Assembly: GCA_020850535.1 (NCBI GenBank)
Contig: JADZEM010000184.1
Span: 1 to 39,677 of the forward strand
DNA length: 39,677 bases
Reading direction: 5' to 3'
Source: Chloroflexota bacterium
GTDB taxonomy: Bacteria > Chloroflexota > UBA6077 > JACCZL01
The notes under the pieces are model-generated. The model saw nothing but the letters and a program-made list of their open reading frames with translations. It had not been told where the DNA came from and did no database searches. Below are positions 25,508-33,986 of this stretch, piece by piece; within the stretch, counting starts at the first letter, position 1, and each line of letters starts with the position of its first letter. A program made the position numbers and the translations under genes.

Positions 25508-26620
25508 TCAGCCGCGCGGCTGCAGGTTGTAGAGCTTGCGCGCGTTGCCGCACATCAGCGCCTCTTCAAAGCCGGCCGGCAGGTCGGTCAGCGGCAGGCA
25601 GGCGTCTGGTGCGTCGAAGTCCCAGTGTGGGTAGTCCGTCGCAAACATCAGCTTGTCCTGGAGCCAGGGGGCCTGCTCCAACAGTTGCACGAACTGATGC
25701 GGGACGGGCGGCTCCTCCATCGGCTGGGTCGTGAGCCAGAAGTGCTCCGCGAGGTACTCCGACGGCTTGCGCTGGAGCTTCGGCACCTCGGCCCGCAGCT
25801 TGGACCAGGCGGCATCCATCCGCCAGGCCATCGACGGCGCCCAGGCGAAGCCGCCTTCGATCAGCACGACCTTCAGCTTCGGGAACCGCTCGAAGACGCC
25901 CTCGAAGATGAAGCTGGCGATCTGCGTCATGAAGGCGATCGACTGCCCGGTGTGATCCTCGATGTAGTAGGACGGCCAGCCGGCCCCGGAGACGGGCATG
26001 CCGCCGCCGCCGCCAACGTGGATGCCGATGGGCTTGCCGAGCGCCTCGGCCGCCTCGTAGATCGGCCAGTACTTGCGCCGCCCCAGCGGCTCGCTGGTCC
26101 GCATCGCGAACATGAGCTGGAGGAAGCCCTCATAGCTGCCGCGCCGCTCGATCTCGGTCACCGACAGCGGGCCGTCCTCGTACGGGATCACGAGGCCAGA
26201 CCGCAGCCGAGGCTCGGGGATCAGCCACTCGTGGATCTGCCACTCGTTGATGGCACTCGACAGGGCCGCCGAGTATTCGAGATTTCGCATGCTGGCCGCG
26301 CCCATCAGCGGCTGCAGGATGCCGTACTCGATGTTCCAGGCGTCCAGCAGCTGGATCCGCATGAAGTCGAGGTCCGAGCCGGCTGGCCCGCCGTTCGGCG
26401 GGTAGGCGTCCCGGCGGGCGGCGTTCGGGTAGGTGCGCGGCACGTTGGTGCCGGTGAACCCACGTCCGCCAACGTTCCGGTGGAAGTCGCGCCACTCGTC
26501 CGTCAGAAAGTACTGGTCCAAAGCGCGCGGCGACCGCGGCGTCGGGTGGATGTCGCCGTCGATGACGGGGAACTTCGTCTGCCGACGATCAGCGCTGGAC
26601 TGGGCGAGCGTCACTACCAT
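25508..26620 (-). CDS. Amidohydrolase-2 family protein (DxH variant), paralogue 1
   Basis: The start ATG 26620 (MVVTLAQSS) has AAGGG seven bases upstream; the protein has 370 residues. The strand-1 metal motif reads IDGDIHPTP, so the usual first His is Asp (D23, H25). HVGGGGGMP lies mid-protein and the C-terminal FATDYPHWDF (D329) is clear. The family covers decarboxylases and hydrolases of aromatic-derived acids, and the reaction here is unknown. It is 84 bp downstream of a paralogue with the same TDYPHW signature at nearly the same residue. The pair lies upstream of the Rieske gene, which hints at aromatic or cyclic acid catabolism, by inference only. Confidence 0.82.
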   Translation of the reverse strand: MVVTLAQSSADRRQTKFPVIDGDIHPTPRSPRALDQYFLTDEWRDFHRNVGGRGFTGTNVPRTYPNAARRDAYPPNGGPAGSDLDFMRIQLLDAWNIEYGILQPLMGAASMRNLEYSAALSSAINEWQIHEWLIPEPRLRSGLVIPYEDGPLSVTEIERRGSYEGFLQLMFAMRTSEPLGRRKYWPIYEAAEALGKPIGIHVGGGGGMPVSGAGWPSYYIEDHTGQSIAFMTQIASFIFEGVFERFPKLKVVLIEGGFAWAPSMAWRMDAAWSKLRAEVPKLQRKPSEYLAEHFWLTTQPMEEPPVPHQFVQLLEQAPWLQDKLMFATDYPHWDFDAPDACLPLTDLPAGFEEALMCGNARKLYNLQPRG

Positions 26621-26704
26621 CGTGTGTCCCTTCTCCCTGGCGACGTGGGTCTTGTCGCCTTCCCAGGCCGGCCGCGCTGGGTGCATGGCCGGCACGCTTC
26701 ACGC

Positions 26705-27814
26705 TCAGCGGGCGTGGCGCCCGAAGCCGTAGAAACTGGCGGCGTTGTCGTAGAGGATGTTGCCGCGCTGCGCCTCGGTGAGGCCCACCGGCAGCGCCTC
26801 CTCGGGCGTGTCGAAGTGCCAGTGAGGATAGTCCGTCGAGAACATCAGCAGCGTGTCGGAGTCGATCTGCTCCATGATCTGCTGCACGATGACCGGGTCG
26901 CGCGGGAGATCCAGCGGCTGGAGCGAGAAGCGCATCCGCTCCTTGATGTACTCGGACGGCAGTGCCTTGACCCAGGGCGTCTCGCGTCGGAGGCCTTTCC
27001 AGACCTTATCGAAACGCCAGAAGAAGCCCGGCAGCCAGGTCCACCCGCTCTCGATCATCGAGAGGCGGAGCGTCGGGAACTTGTCGAGCAGGCCCTCGGA
27101 GATGATGCTCAGCAGGTGCGACTGAAACAGCGGGGCCATGTCCACATACTCTTCGATGTAGTGGGACGGCCAGCCGGCCGCGCTCATCGGGGAGCCTGAC
27201 GCCCCGCCGAACTGGAAGCTCGCCACCAGGTTGTGGCGCTCGATCGCCTCGAAGACGGGCCACCAGCGCCGCTGACCGTACAGCGACTGCGACACGGCCG
27301 GCAGCATCACCTGAACGATGCCCGGATGATCGCCCACGCGGTCGATCTCGGCGGCGGCCATCTCCGGCACGCGCATCGGCACGAGCATGGTGGCGCGGAG
27401 CCGTGGCTCGTTCGCCAGCCACTCGTCGATGAGCCAGTCGTTGACGGCGCTGGCCATCGCAGCCGCGGTGTCCGGGGCCGTGATGCCGTCCACGCTGTAC
27501 GCGCAGTTGAGGATGCCGACCTCGACGTTCCAGGCATCCAGCACCTGCTCGCGGATCAACTGGAGGCTGGAACCGGGCGGGCTGCCGTCGGGCGGTCGCG
27601 TGCCGTCCAGGGCGGAGGTCGCGGCGTTGCCGGGGTAGGCTGTGTCAACCGGCCCCTTGAACGCGGACATGGTGATGTACTCGCGCCAGTGCGCGGAGAG
27701 GTACGGGAAGAGGGCCTGGGCGTTCGGGACAGTGCAATGGATGTCGGTGTCGATGACGGGCTGTCCGAGATCCATGCCTCGGACAGCCGGCCGCGAGACT
27801 GGTTGTACGGCCAC
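26705..27814 (-). CDS. Amidohydrolase-2 family protein (DxH variant), paralogue 2
   Basis: The GTG start at 27814 follows GGAGG by four bases, giving 369 residues; an in-frame ATG at 27775 (MDLGQPVID) is a less supported alternative. The metal motif is IDTDIHCTV (D24, H26), again D-x-H in place of H-x-H. FSTDYPHWHF carries the C-terminal Asp (D328). Shared segments with paralogue 1 include the PPGSSLQLIREQVLDAWNVE region, GWPSHYIEEY and the C-terminal block. The mid-protein His-Gly-rich metal segment differs (FGGASGSPMSA here), so the two may act on different substrates or form a heteromer. Confidence 0.8.
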   Translation of the reverse strand: MAVQPVSRPAVRGMDLGQPVIDTDIHCTVPNAQALFPYLSAHWREYITMSAFKGPVDTAYPGNAATSALDGTRPPDGSPPGSSLQLIREQVLDAWNVEVGILNCAYSVDGITAPDTAAAMASAVNDWLIDEWLANEPRLRATMLVPMRVPEMAAAEIDRVGDHPGIVQVMLPAVSQSLYGQRRWWPVFEAIERHNLVASFQFGGASGSPMSAAGWPSHYIEEYVDMAPLFQSHLLSIISEGLLDKFPTLRLSMIESGWTWLPGFFWRFDKVWKGLRRETPWVKALPSEYIKERMRFSLQPLDLPRDPVIVQQIMEQIDSDTLLMFSTDYPHWHFDTPEEALPVGLTEAQRGNILYDNAASFYGFGRHAR

Positions 27815-27835
27815 AGCGCCTCCAGAGATGCCTCA

Positions 27836-27937
27836 GGCCCACCCACATCGACTGGCAATGTGTCGCAACCCTTGCATGTTCGTGTCGCTCAGCGGGACCG
27901 CCGCGATGGCCCGCCCACGTGGACAGGCAATGTTTCG
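27836..27937. repeat. Degenerate 30-bp direct repeat
   Basis: Segments 27836-27865 and 27908-27937 agree at about 25 of 30 positions (core GGCAATGT and TCG) with a period of about 72 bp. They lie just upstream of the amidohydrolase GTG start, in the 531-bp divergent gap before the next binding-protein gene. Confidence 0.55.
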
Positions 27938-28244
27938 TGACTCAGCATGTCCTCTGCAAGCCCGTTTTCGGGAACCCATCTGCTGGGTTGCTCTTCTTCA
28001 ACGCCGTGGCAGGCCGCCGGCACGAGCAGTCCGCCGCACGTCCTTGCAGGTCATTCAGCCGTGGCGACGCGATCGAACCGAGCGCAGCTTTTGTCGGGGG
28101 GACATGCGTTCAGGTGGGAATGTAACCGAATACTGCGCAAATTTCCATCGCACCTCCCTGGGCCCGCGGCGATTCAGGGTGACTCGCGCTGTTGCGGCAA
28201 GTGTAGCCTGGTCGGTCACGTTCTGCTTGAGGAAATGCGATCAC
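27938..28244. other. Intergenic stretch without a recognisable gene
   Basis: This is the remainder of the divergent gap between the amidohydrolase pair and the second ABC operon. GC content falls towards its right end (28190-28260), where a promoter-like TTGACA occurs. Short open frames here have no Shine-Dalgarno and no family resemblance. Confidence 0.5.
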
Positions 28245-28274
28245 TTGACATGTTTCATCACAGACCAGTAGGCT
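28245..28274 (+). promoter_or_regulatory. Candidate sigma-70-type promoter for the second ABC operon
   Basis: A perfect TTGACA (28245-28250) is followed after 18 bp by TAGGCT (28269-28274), about 72 bp upstream of ATG 28346, in a locally lower-GC region. It resembles the arrangement before the other binding-protein gene (TTGACA, 17 bp, TACCGT). The -10 match is weak. Confidence 0.4.
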
Positions 28275-28345
28275 GATTCGCAACTGAATAGGCAGTCGCT
28301 GGCGTCCGTGCAATGTCGCATCGGTGGAGAGAGGCGGGGAAGCCC

Positions 28346-30187
28346 ATGCATTCGCGATTCCAGTCCAGCTCTGCGAGGTCATCACGAAGCGCGTCCCTGA
28401 GCCGACGGCGGTTCCTGGGTATCGGTGTGGGGCTGTCCGCGCTGTCGTTGTTGACGGCCTGCGGCCAGTCGGCGCCGGCCCCGGCGAAGCCGGGCGAGAG
28501 CAAGCCGGGTGAGGCAAAGCCGGCGGCTGCCCCAGCAGCCTCGAAGCCGGCCGAGAATACCGCCGCTGCTCCTACGGCCGCCCCACAGGCGGCTGCTGCC
28601 AAGCCGGCGGCAACGACCGCGGTCGCGCCAAGCGTGGGAACCATCAAGGCTCCCGAGGCCAATCCGAAGCGTGGCGGCGTCATCAAGATTGGCGGCTTCG
28701 GCGACCCTGCCCACTTCGACCTGGACCAGTCGCCAAGTCTCGTCAACCTCTGGCAGCAGTCCCCGATGTACGACAACCTGATCCGCTTCAACCCGAATGA
28801 TGGCGGACGGACGATTGTTCCGGACCTGGCCGAGAAGTGGGAGGTTGCTCCGGACGGCTCGACGTACACCTTCAATCTCCGGAAGGGCGTGAAGTTTCAC
28901 GACGGTAGCGATTTCACCGCCGACGATGTGATCGCAACCTTTCAACGGCGCAAAGCCCCGCCCGAGGGCGTGGTGAGCATCCGTCAGGAACTCTTCCGGG
29001 TGATCAAATCGATTGAAGCGCCGGATCCATTCACCGTGAAGTTCGTGATGAGCGAGCCGCGTGGGTACTTCCTTGAGGCGCTGGCGACCGGATGGAGCGT
29101 CATCCTCTCCAAGAAGTCGCTGGAAGCGAACAAGAACGATCTGCGGCGTGTGGCGGACTACCCGGGCACGGGTCCGTACAAGTACGTGGAATTCAAGCCG
29201 CGCGACAAGTGGGTCTTCGAGAAGAACCCGAACTACTGGAACAAGGAAGTGCCCTATGTTGACCGGATGGAGCGCCTCTCGATTCCGGAGGGCAAGGACC
29301 GGGGGACAGCTGTTCTGTCCGGCCAGATCGACTTCGCAGACAGCGTCTCGATGGATACCTACATGGAGGCGCTCAAACGTGAGAACGACGTTGGGGCGCG
29401 GCTGAACCCGGTCACCTGGGCGAACACCACGACCTTCAACACCCAGAAGGCGCCGTTCAACGACGCCCGCGTTCGAAGGGCCGTCCACCTGGCCATCAAC
29501 CGCCAGGATCTGGCCAAGGTGTACGAGCTCTCGGACAACATCAACGTTGGCACCCGGTGGGTCCATCCGAGCAGCCCACTTGCTACCAACAGGGACGACA
29601 ACCTGAAGCTGCCGGGCTACCGACCGGAGAAGGATGCCGACATCGCCGACGCCAAGAAGCTGATGGCGGCGGCCGGCCTCGAAAACGGCGTCAAGGAGCC
29701 GTTGGTGCTGCTCCTGCGCGGTCTCACCGGGCCCGGCATCGAGGTGTACGCACCGGCCTTCCAGGACATGCTCAAGCGGAATCTGGGACTGGAAGCCGTC
29801 ATCAAGCCTGTCGAGACCTCGGTGTACTGGGACACGGTTCGTGCGGGTGATTACCACCTGACGTGGGGATCTCCGGCCGGCGCGATCAACGATCCGTCTG
29901 ACTACTGGAGTCAGTGGTTCAAGACGGATGGCCCTCAGAACTACGCGAAGTATTCGAACCCGAAGTTCGACGCCTTGCTTGAGAAGATCGACAAGGAACT
30001 CGATCTGGAGAAGCGCAAGGCACTCGCGCACGAGGCGGAGGACCTGCTCGACCAGGAGTGTCCGATGTTCATGCACGGCTGGGTTAACCTTGCGCGGATC
30101 TGGCGCAAGGACGTGAAGGGGCTCAACCACGATATCGTCGGCAGCTACATCGTCACGCGCTACGACACCGTCTGGCTCGACCGGTAG
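28346..30187 (+). CDS. Tat-exported lipoprotein, SBP family 5 (second ABC importer)
   Basis: The start ATG 28346 (MHSRFQSSS) follows a GAGG/GGGGAA-rich stretch; the protein has 613 residues. ATG 28313 is in frame but lacks an SD. The twin-arginine signal is LSRRRFLGIG (R20-R22) and the lipobox Cys is C39 (LLTAC). An Ala/Pro/Lys linker runs to about residue 110. The SBP_bac_5 domain shows FDLDQSPS, the motif LRKGVKFHDGSDFTADDVIATF, and VRRAVHLAINRQ. It should bind a peptide- or oligosaccharide-like ligand outside the cell and pass it to the permeases encoded 9 bp and about 1 kb downstream. Base composition is slightly lower in GC than in its neighbours. Confidence 0.9.
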   Translation: MHSRFQSSSARSSRSASLSRRRFLGIGVGLSALSLLTACGQSAPAPAKPGESKPGEAKPAAAPAASKPAENTAAAPTAAPQAAAAKPAATTAVAPSVGTIKAPEANPKRGGVIKIGGFGDPAHFDLDQSPSLVNLWQQSPMYDNLIRFNPNDGGRTIVPDLAEKWEVAPDGSTYTFNLRKGVKFHDGSDFTADDVIATFQRRKAPPEGVVSIRQELFRVIKSIEAPDPFTVKFVMSEPRGYFLEALATGWSVILSKKSLEANKNDLRRVADYPGTGPYKYVEFKPRDKWVFEKNPNYWNKEVPYVDRMERLSIPEGKDRGTAVLSGQIDFADSVSMDTYMEALKRENDVGARLNPVTWANTTTFNTQKAPFNDARVRRAVHLAINRQDLAKVYELSDNINVGTRWVHPSSPLATNRDDNLKLPGYRPEKDADIADAKKLMAAAGLENGVKEPLVLLLRGLTGPGIEVYAPAFQDMLKRNLGLEAVIKPVETSVYWDTVRAGDYHLTWGSPAGAINDPSDYWSQWFKTDGPQNYAKYSNPKFDALLEKIDKELDLEKRKALAHEAEDLLDQECPMFMHGWVNLARIWRKDVKGLNHDIVGSYIVTRYDTVWLDR

Positions 30188-30196
30188 CAGGGTCCG

Positions 30197-31153
30197 ATGA
30201 ACAACTACCTGCTGCGGCGGCTGCTCGTGACGGTTCCGACGATCATCGGCATCACGATGCTGATCTTCCTGGTGATGCGCATCCTGCCCGGCGATCCGGT
30301 CTCCGTCGTCTTCGGGCAGGAAGCGTTCGTCTCCCTGAGTGCCGCCGATCAGGAGCGTTTTCGCTCCGATCTCGGCCTCAACAAGCCGCTCTACGCACAG
30401 TACCTTGACTGGATGGCCGCTGTCGCGAAGGGCGACCTCGGCCGGTCGTTCTGGCGCAACGACACGGTTGCGGACCTGCTCGCCCGCCGTGGTCCGATCA
30501 CGGTGCAGATCGCCCTGATGGCGATCGTCTTTTCCTGGCTTGTGGGCATTCCCGTGGGCATCCTGAGTGCTGTTCGGCGTGGGTCCATGCAAGACCACGT
30601 GGCACGGCTGCTGGCCACCCTCTTCCTGGCAATCCCGAGCTTCTGGCTCGGCGTTGCCGTGGTGCTCGTCGGCGTTCTCTACTTCTCCTGGCGCCCGCCG
30701 ATTGAGATCGCCTACCTCTGGACGGACCCGCTCAAGAATCTCCAGATGACGATTGGTCCAGCGATTGCACTTGGGGCCGGGGCGGGTGCGTACGTGGCAC
30801 GCATCACACGCTCGTCCATCCTGGAGCTCATGTATGCCGACTTTGTGAGAACGGCCAGGGCAAAGGGTGTTGGCGAGCGGCAGGTCATCTGGCGACACGT
30901 GTTCATCAACGCTGTGCTGCCCGTCCTGACGCTCTCCGGCCTGATCCTGGCTGGTCTTCTCGGCGGGTCAGTCGCGGTTGAGACGGCGTTCGGCGTACCC
31001 GGCCTGGGCACGGCGCTGGTGCGTGCGCTGGCCGACCGAGACTACATGGTCGTCCAGAACCTCGTGCTGGTCTACGCCGTGATCTTCGCAACGGTGAACC
31101 TGGCGGTGGACCTCGCGTACGGCTGGTTTGATCCGCGCATCCGCTACGACTAG
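30197..31153 (+). CDS. DppB/OppB-type ABC transporter permease (second importer)
   Basis: The protein has 318 residues and six hydrophobic helices. It starts MNNYLLRRLLVTVPTIIG, contains LRILPGDPVSVVFG-like family sequence (MRILPGDPV), the EAA-type loop FVRTARAKGVGERQVIWRH, and ends AYGWFDPRIRYD, the DppB C-terminal signature. CAGGG precedes ATG. It lies 9 bp after the binding-protein stop and 22 bp before the DppC-type start, forming one operon. Confidence 0.9.
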   Translation: MNNYLLRRLLVTVPTIIGITMLIFLVMRILPGDPVSVVFGQEAFVSLSAADQERFRSDLGLNKPLYAQYLDWMAAVAKGDLGRSFWRNDTVADLLARRGPITVQIALMAIVFSWLVGIPVGILSAVRRGSMQDHVARLLATLFLAIPSFWLGVAVVLVGVLYFSWRPPIEIAYLWTDPLKNLQMTIGPAIALGAGAGAYVARITRSSILELMYADFVRTARAKGVGERQVIWRHVFINAVLPVLTLSGLILAGLLGGSVAVETAFGVPGLGTALVRALADRDYMVVQNLVLVYAVIFATVNLAVDLAYGWFDPRIRYD

Positions 31154-31175
31154 TTTTGCAGTGGGGAGCGATGTG

Positions 31176-32138
31176 ATGTCCGAGGGTGCAATGCTGGGCG
31201 AACCGAACGCCGTCCTGGAGTCGGCGCCGGCCCGGATGCCGCTCGCTGCTGACCCGGTCGGTCCGCTTCCACGTGGTGGCCGTGCGAACAGCGGACTCTT
31301 CGCACGGCTCGGGGGCCAGCGCGTCTCGGGAATGACGGTGGTGGCTGTGGCAGTGCTCTTCGTCATCATCGTCGCCGCGCTTTTTGCCGAGCAGGTCGCC
31401 CCGTACGATCCCCTGGCCGGGAACTACAGCGCCATCCGCAAGCCGCCGTCGGCAGAGTACCTGCTGGGCACGGACGATGTCGGTCGGGACGTCCTCTCGC
31501 GCCTCATCCACGGCGCGCGCACCTCGTTGATGGTCGGATTCGGTGCCGTGCTCCTGGGCGATCTTGTGGGGCTCATCTGGGGCATCGCCAGCGGCTACCT
31601 CGGGCGTCGGTTCGATCTCTACAGCCAACGCCTCCTGGAGGTCGTGCTGGCGTTCCCGGGGCTGATCCTGGCCACGATGCTGTTGCTGGTCATGGGCGCC
31701 GGGCTGCACACCGTCATCGTCGCCATCGCGGTCACCCGGGTGCCGTCCTGCACACGAGTGATCCGCGCCGTGGCCATCTCGACGAAGGAGATGGTGTTCA
31801 TCGACGCAGCGCGCGTCTCGGGCGCCTCGACGTTCCGGATCATGTTCCGGCATATCGCGCCGGCCTGTGTCGCTCCGTTCCTGGTGATCTTCAGTGCCTC
31901 GTTGGGAATCGCGATCACGACAGAGGCGGCGCTCAGCTTCGTGGGCGTGGGCGTTCCTCCCCCGGCGCCGAGCTGGGGCACGATGCTGGCCGGCGCCGCT
32001 GTCGGAAAGTTCAATCCGCTCTGGTGGCTGGCGGTCTTTCCTGGGCTGGCCATCACGCTGACCGTATTGGCGATCAACCTGACCGGCGACAGCCTTCGAG
32101 ACTTCCTGGACCCTCAGCTTCGACGCCGCGTCAGCTAA
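31176..32138 (+). CDS. DppC/OppC-type ABC transporter permease (second importer)
   Basis: The start ATG 31176 has GGGAG seven bases upstream; the protein has 320 residues. A polar N-terminal tail of about 55 residues precedes TM1, as usual in DppC. Family landmarks are VAPYDPLAGNY, YLLGTDDVGRDVLSRLIHGAR, and the coupling loop MVFIDAARVSGASTFRIMFRHI. The C-terminal GDSLRDFLDPQLRR is typical. It completes the SBP-DppB-DppC set; no ATPase gene follows, and the next gene is a cupin. Confidence 0.9.
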   Translation: MSEGAMLGEPNAVLESAPARMPLAADPVGPLPRGGRANSGLFARLGGQRVSGMTVVAVAVLFVIIVAALFAEQVAPYDPLAGNYSAIRKPPSAEYLLGTDDVGRDVLSRLIHGARTSLMVGFGAVLLGDLVGLIWGIASGYLGRRFDLYSQRLLEVVLAFPGLILATMLLLVMGAGLHTVIVAIAVTRVPSCTRVIRAVAISTKEMVFIDAARVSGASTFRIMFRHIAPACVAPFLVIFSASLGIAITTEAALSFVGVGVPPPAPSWGTMLAGAAVGKFNPLWWLAVFPGLAITLTVLAINLTGDSLRDFLDPQLRRRVS

Positions 32139-32266
32139 GCCAACACCGTGCTGAAGACTCCATGATGAGGCCTCTCCGGCGGTGTACTCACGCTGCTCCC
32201 AGCTACGCGTCACTGGCGGGCCGGCTACAATCGGCCTATCAGCCACCGCGTAGGAAGGGGAAGCGC

Positions 32267-32635
32267 ATGGAGTACGTCCGCCGCGTAGACTTCGGAAAGT
32301 TCGATGCGGCTCCGAACGATCGGCTCTCGCAGGGCCTCATCGACCACGGCACCGGCGTCAGCACCTGCACCATCAACTACATCCAGACGCCAGTGGGTGG
32401 CGGCTCGCCGGCGGGCATGCACGTCCATGAGGTCGATCAGATCTTCTACGTGCTCAAGGGCGTCATGAGCATCGAGATCGAGGGCCAGCAGCACGAGTGC
32501 GGCCCCGGCTCGCTGATCGTGTTCCCGAAGGGAGTGCCGCACCGCAACTGGAACGGCGGCAGCGAGCCAACGGTGCACCTGGCGTTCAACACGCCGCAGC
32601 CGGACCCGGGCAAGCCGTTCGCAACCTCGGTCTGA
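32267..32635 (+). CDS. Small cupin-fold protein
   Basis: The protein has 122 residues, with GGAAGGGG six bases before ATG. Cupin motif 1 is GMHVHEVDQIFYVLKG, with metal-ligand candidates H52 and H54 but Gln (Q58) where the usual Glu stands. Motif 2 is PGSLIVFPKGVPHRNWN with H92. It is probably a metal-binding isomerase, dioxygenase-like enzyme or sensor of a small acid or sugar; substrate unknown. It lies 128 bp after the DppC-type gene. A TACAAT at 32226-32231 could be its own -10 element, but no -35 is clear. Confidence 0.8.
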   Translation: MEYVRRVDFGKFDAAPNDRLSQGLIDHGTGVSTCTINYIQTPVGGGSPAGMHVHEVDQIFYVLKGVMSIEIEGQQHECGPGSLIVFPKGVPHRNWNGGSEPTVHLAFNTPQPDPGKPFATSV

Positions 32636-32657
32636 GGACCGGCGATCCGAGCACCGA

Positions 32658-33227
32658 TCAGGGGCGCTTGCGCCCGAGGCCGCCCGGCCGACCCAGGCCG
32701 GGCGGCTGCTCGCCCACCTGGAGCGTCTCCAGCACGTTCGCCCAGACGTGCCCGAAGCGGGGCTCGTCGTCCACCCAGTAGTCGAACGTCAGCAGCACCT
32801 GGGTGAAGTTCTTCCGCGCGAGGCACATGAACGAGCGGGCCTCGCGGCGCTCGCTCGGGTCGATCCAGCGGGATGACTTCCAGACGATCTCCAGATCGCC
32901 GCGCGTGTCGTCGGTGATCTCGCTCTTCCAGGTGACCGGGCCGCGCTGCTCGATGGGCGTGACCTCGCGAAGCAGGTAGGCGAGGGACAGGTCGGACCAG
33001 TCGATGTGCGCCAGGTGCGTCACCGAGACTTCGAGGGCGCAATCGTCGTCCGGTGGCGTCTTGTCGCAGATCCTGATCGAGCCGCCCTCGACCGGCACGG
33101 GCACCCAGCCGCGCGGCACGTCGAAGCGGACGGCGCCCCAGTCGGCCACGAAGATCTGGCAGCCGGGCTTGGCCTTCCACTTGTGGTTCGCGTCGAGCTT
33201 ATAGGTGCGCCGTTCCCAGCCGGGCAT
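32658..33227 (-). CDS. Hypothetical protein, 189 residues
   Basis: The start ATG 33227 (MPGWERRTYK) has GGAGG eight bases upstream. The protein is soluble with no signal peptide or membrane segment. WGAVRFDVPRGWVPVPVEGG resembles the opening of PsbP/DUF1795-like beta folds (a strand then P-x-G-W), followed by LEVSVTHL and later strands. I do not assign a family. The C-terminal tail is Gly/Pro/Arg-rich. It is convergent with the cupin gene (22 bp apart). Confidence 0.6.
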   Translation of the reverse strand: MPGWERRTYKLDANHKWKAKPGCQIFVADWGAVRFDVPRGWVPVPVEGGSIRICDKTPPDDDCALEVSVTHLAHIDWSDLSLAYLLREVTPIEQRGPVTWKSEITDDTRGDLEIVWKSSRWIDPSERREARSFMCLARKNFTQVLLTFDYWVDDEPRFGHVWANVLETLQVGEQPPGLGRPGGLGRKRP

Positions 33228-33279
33228 GCCATGAGCCTCCACGCCGGCGGCAGATGCTGTCCCGCCGTGTACGTGAATT

Positions 33280-33633
33280 CTAGAGTTCGAAGGTGTATCG
33301 AATGCAGCCAGCCAGCGCCTGCATCGTGTGCGGCCCAATGCGCCCGAGGCGTCTGGTGATCAGTCCTCGGTGCAGCGTGACAAGCTTGTCCAGGCGAATC
33401 CGCGAAGGCACCTTAAGGCCGGTTGCCGAGAATTCCGGATCCGAAGGAAGCATCGGGTGACTGGACGGTGATATCAGGCCAACGGCCTGTGACGTGACAA
33501 TGGCCAGGAGCAAGTCGTCTGACTCGATTCGCCCGACGATGACTGCAGGACGCCGCTTTGCCCCGGTGAGGTCGGTGAACGGAAACGGCACCAGGACGAG
33601 GTCTCCTCAGGAGAGGGGGCGTCCGCCGGTCAC
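33280..33633 (-). pseudogene. MazF/PemK-type toxin interrupted by an early TGA
   Basis: The natural start is GTG at 33631-33633, overlapping the antitoxin stop by 4 bp (GTGA). The frame reads MTGGRPLS, then TGA (33607-33609, codon 9), then GDLVLVPFPFTDLTGAKR to the end, about 117 codons in all. G-D-(L/I)-V-L-V-P-F-P-F-T-D-L is the classic first strand of MazF/PemK RNA interferases, and KRRPAVIV and IRLDKLVTLHRGLI also fit. The stop separates the start from the conserved strand. Re-initiation at the GTG at 33591 would yield 103 residues starting at PFPF, missing GDLVL. It is probably inactive, or a single C-to-T change or sequencing error hits an otherwise intact toxin. Confidence 0.75.
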
Positions 33634-33845
33634 ACACGCTCCCCGTCTTCATCGTTGTACAGATCGGGCTCATCGTGGAGCCAATCAAATGCGCCGCCCG
33701 TTTGCGCGACCGCTGCCAGATCGTCCATCTGAGACTCGTCGATCACAACAACCACACGGTGGTCGCCGGGTTGGATGTCGGCTGGAAGATCGACAGTCAG
33801 CTTGCGGTCTTCGGAGACTTTGCCGCGTGTCTGAATCGCGCGCAT
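33630..33845 (-). CDS. Antitoxin partner of the MazF/PemK-type toxin
   Basis: The start ATG 33845 (MRAIQTRGKV) gives 71 residues; a GTG at 33884 would add 13 unremarkable residues. RGKVSEDRKLTVDLPADI looks like the N-terminal strand of small antitoxins that precede MazF-type toxins, and the C-terminus (DWLHDEPDLYNDEDGERV) is acidic, as expected of a toxin-binding tail. GGAFDWL is a plausible toxin-contact segment. The stop codon overlaps the toxin GTG, the usual coupled layout. Confidence 0.72.
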   Translation of the reverse strand: MRAIQTRGKVSEDRKLTVDLPADIQPGDHRVVVVIDESQMDDLAAVAQTGGAFDWLHDEPDLYNDEDGERV

Positions 33846-33986
33846 CCTACCGCCCCCGTTACGGAGATACTGGCTCCTACCCACTATCGTACCGGTCCGA
33901 TGTACTCAGTTCCTAGCGACCTGAGGAGTGTGCTAATCTGATACCAATTCGAGGTCTTCATTCCGGGCATCGGCTACCATCCGCCT

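Noticed and set aside
28382-30898. Very long minus-strand frame (838 codons) opposite the second binding-protein gene
   Set aside because: The plus strand encodes unmistakable SBP family 5 and DppB sequences. The antisense translation has no recognisable domain. The same applies to the frames opposite 20407-22215 and 35430-37109.
33607-33609. TGA read as selenocysteine or tryptophan in the toxin
   Set aside because: Other genes in the window end normally at TGA, including the partner antitoxin, so the code is not reassigned. There is no known selenoprotein in this family and I see no SECIS-like hairpin.
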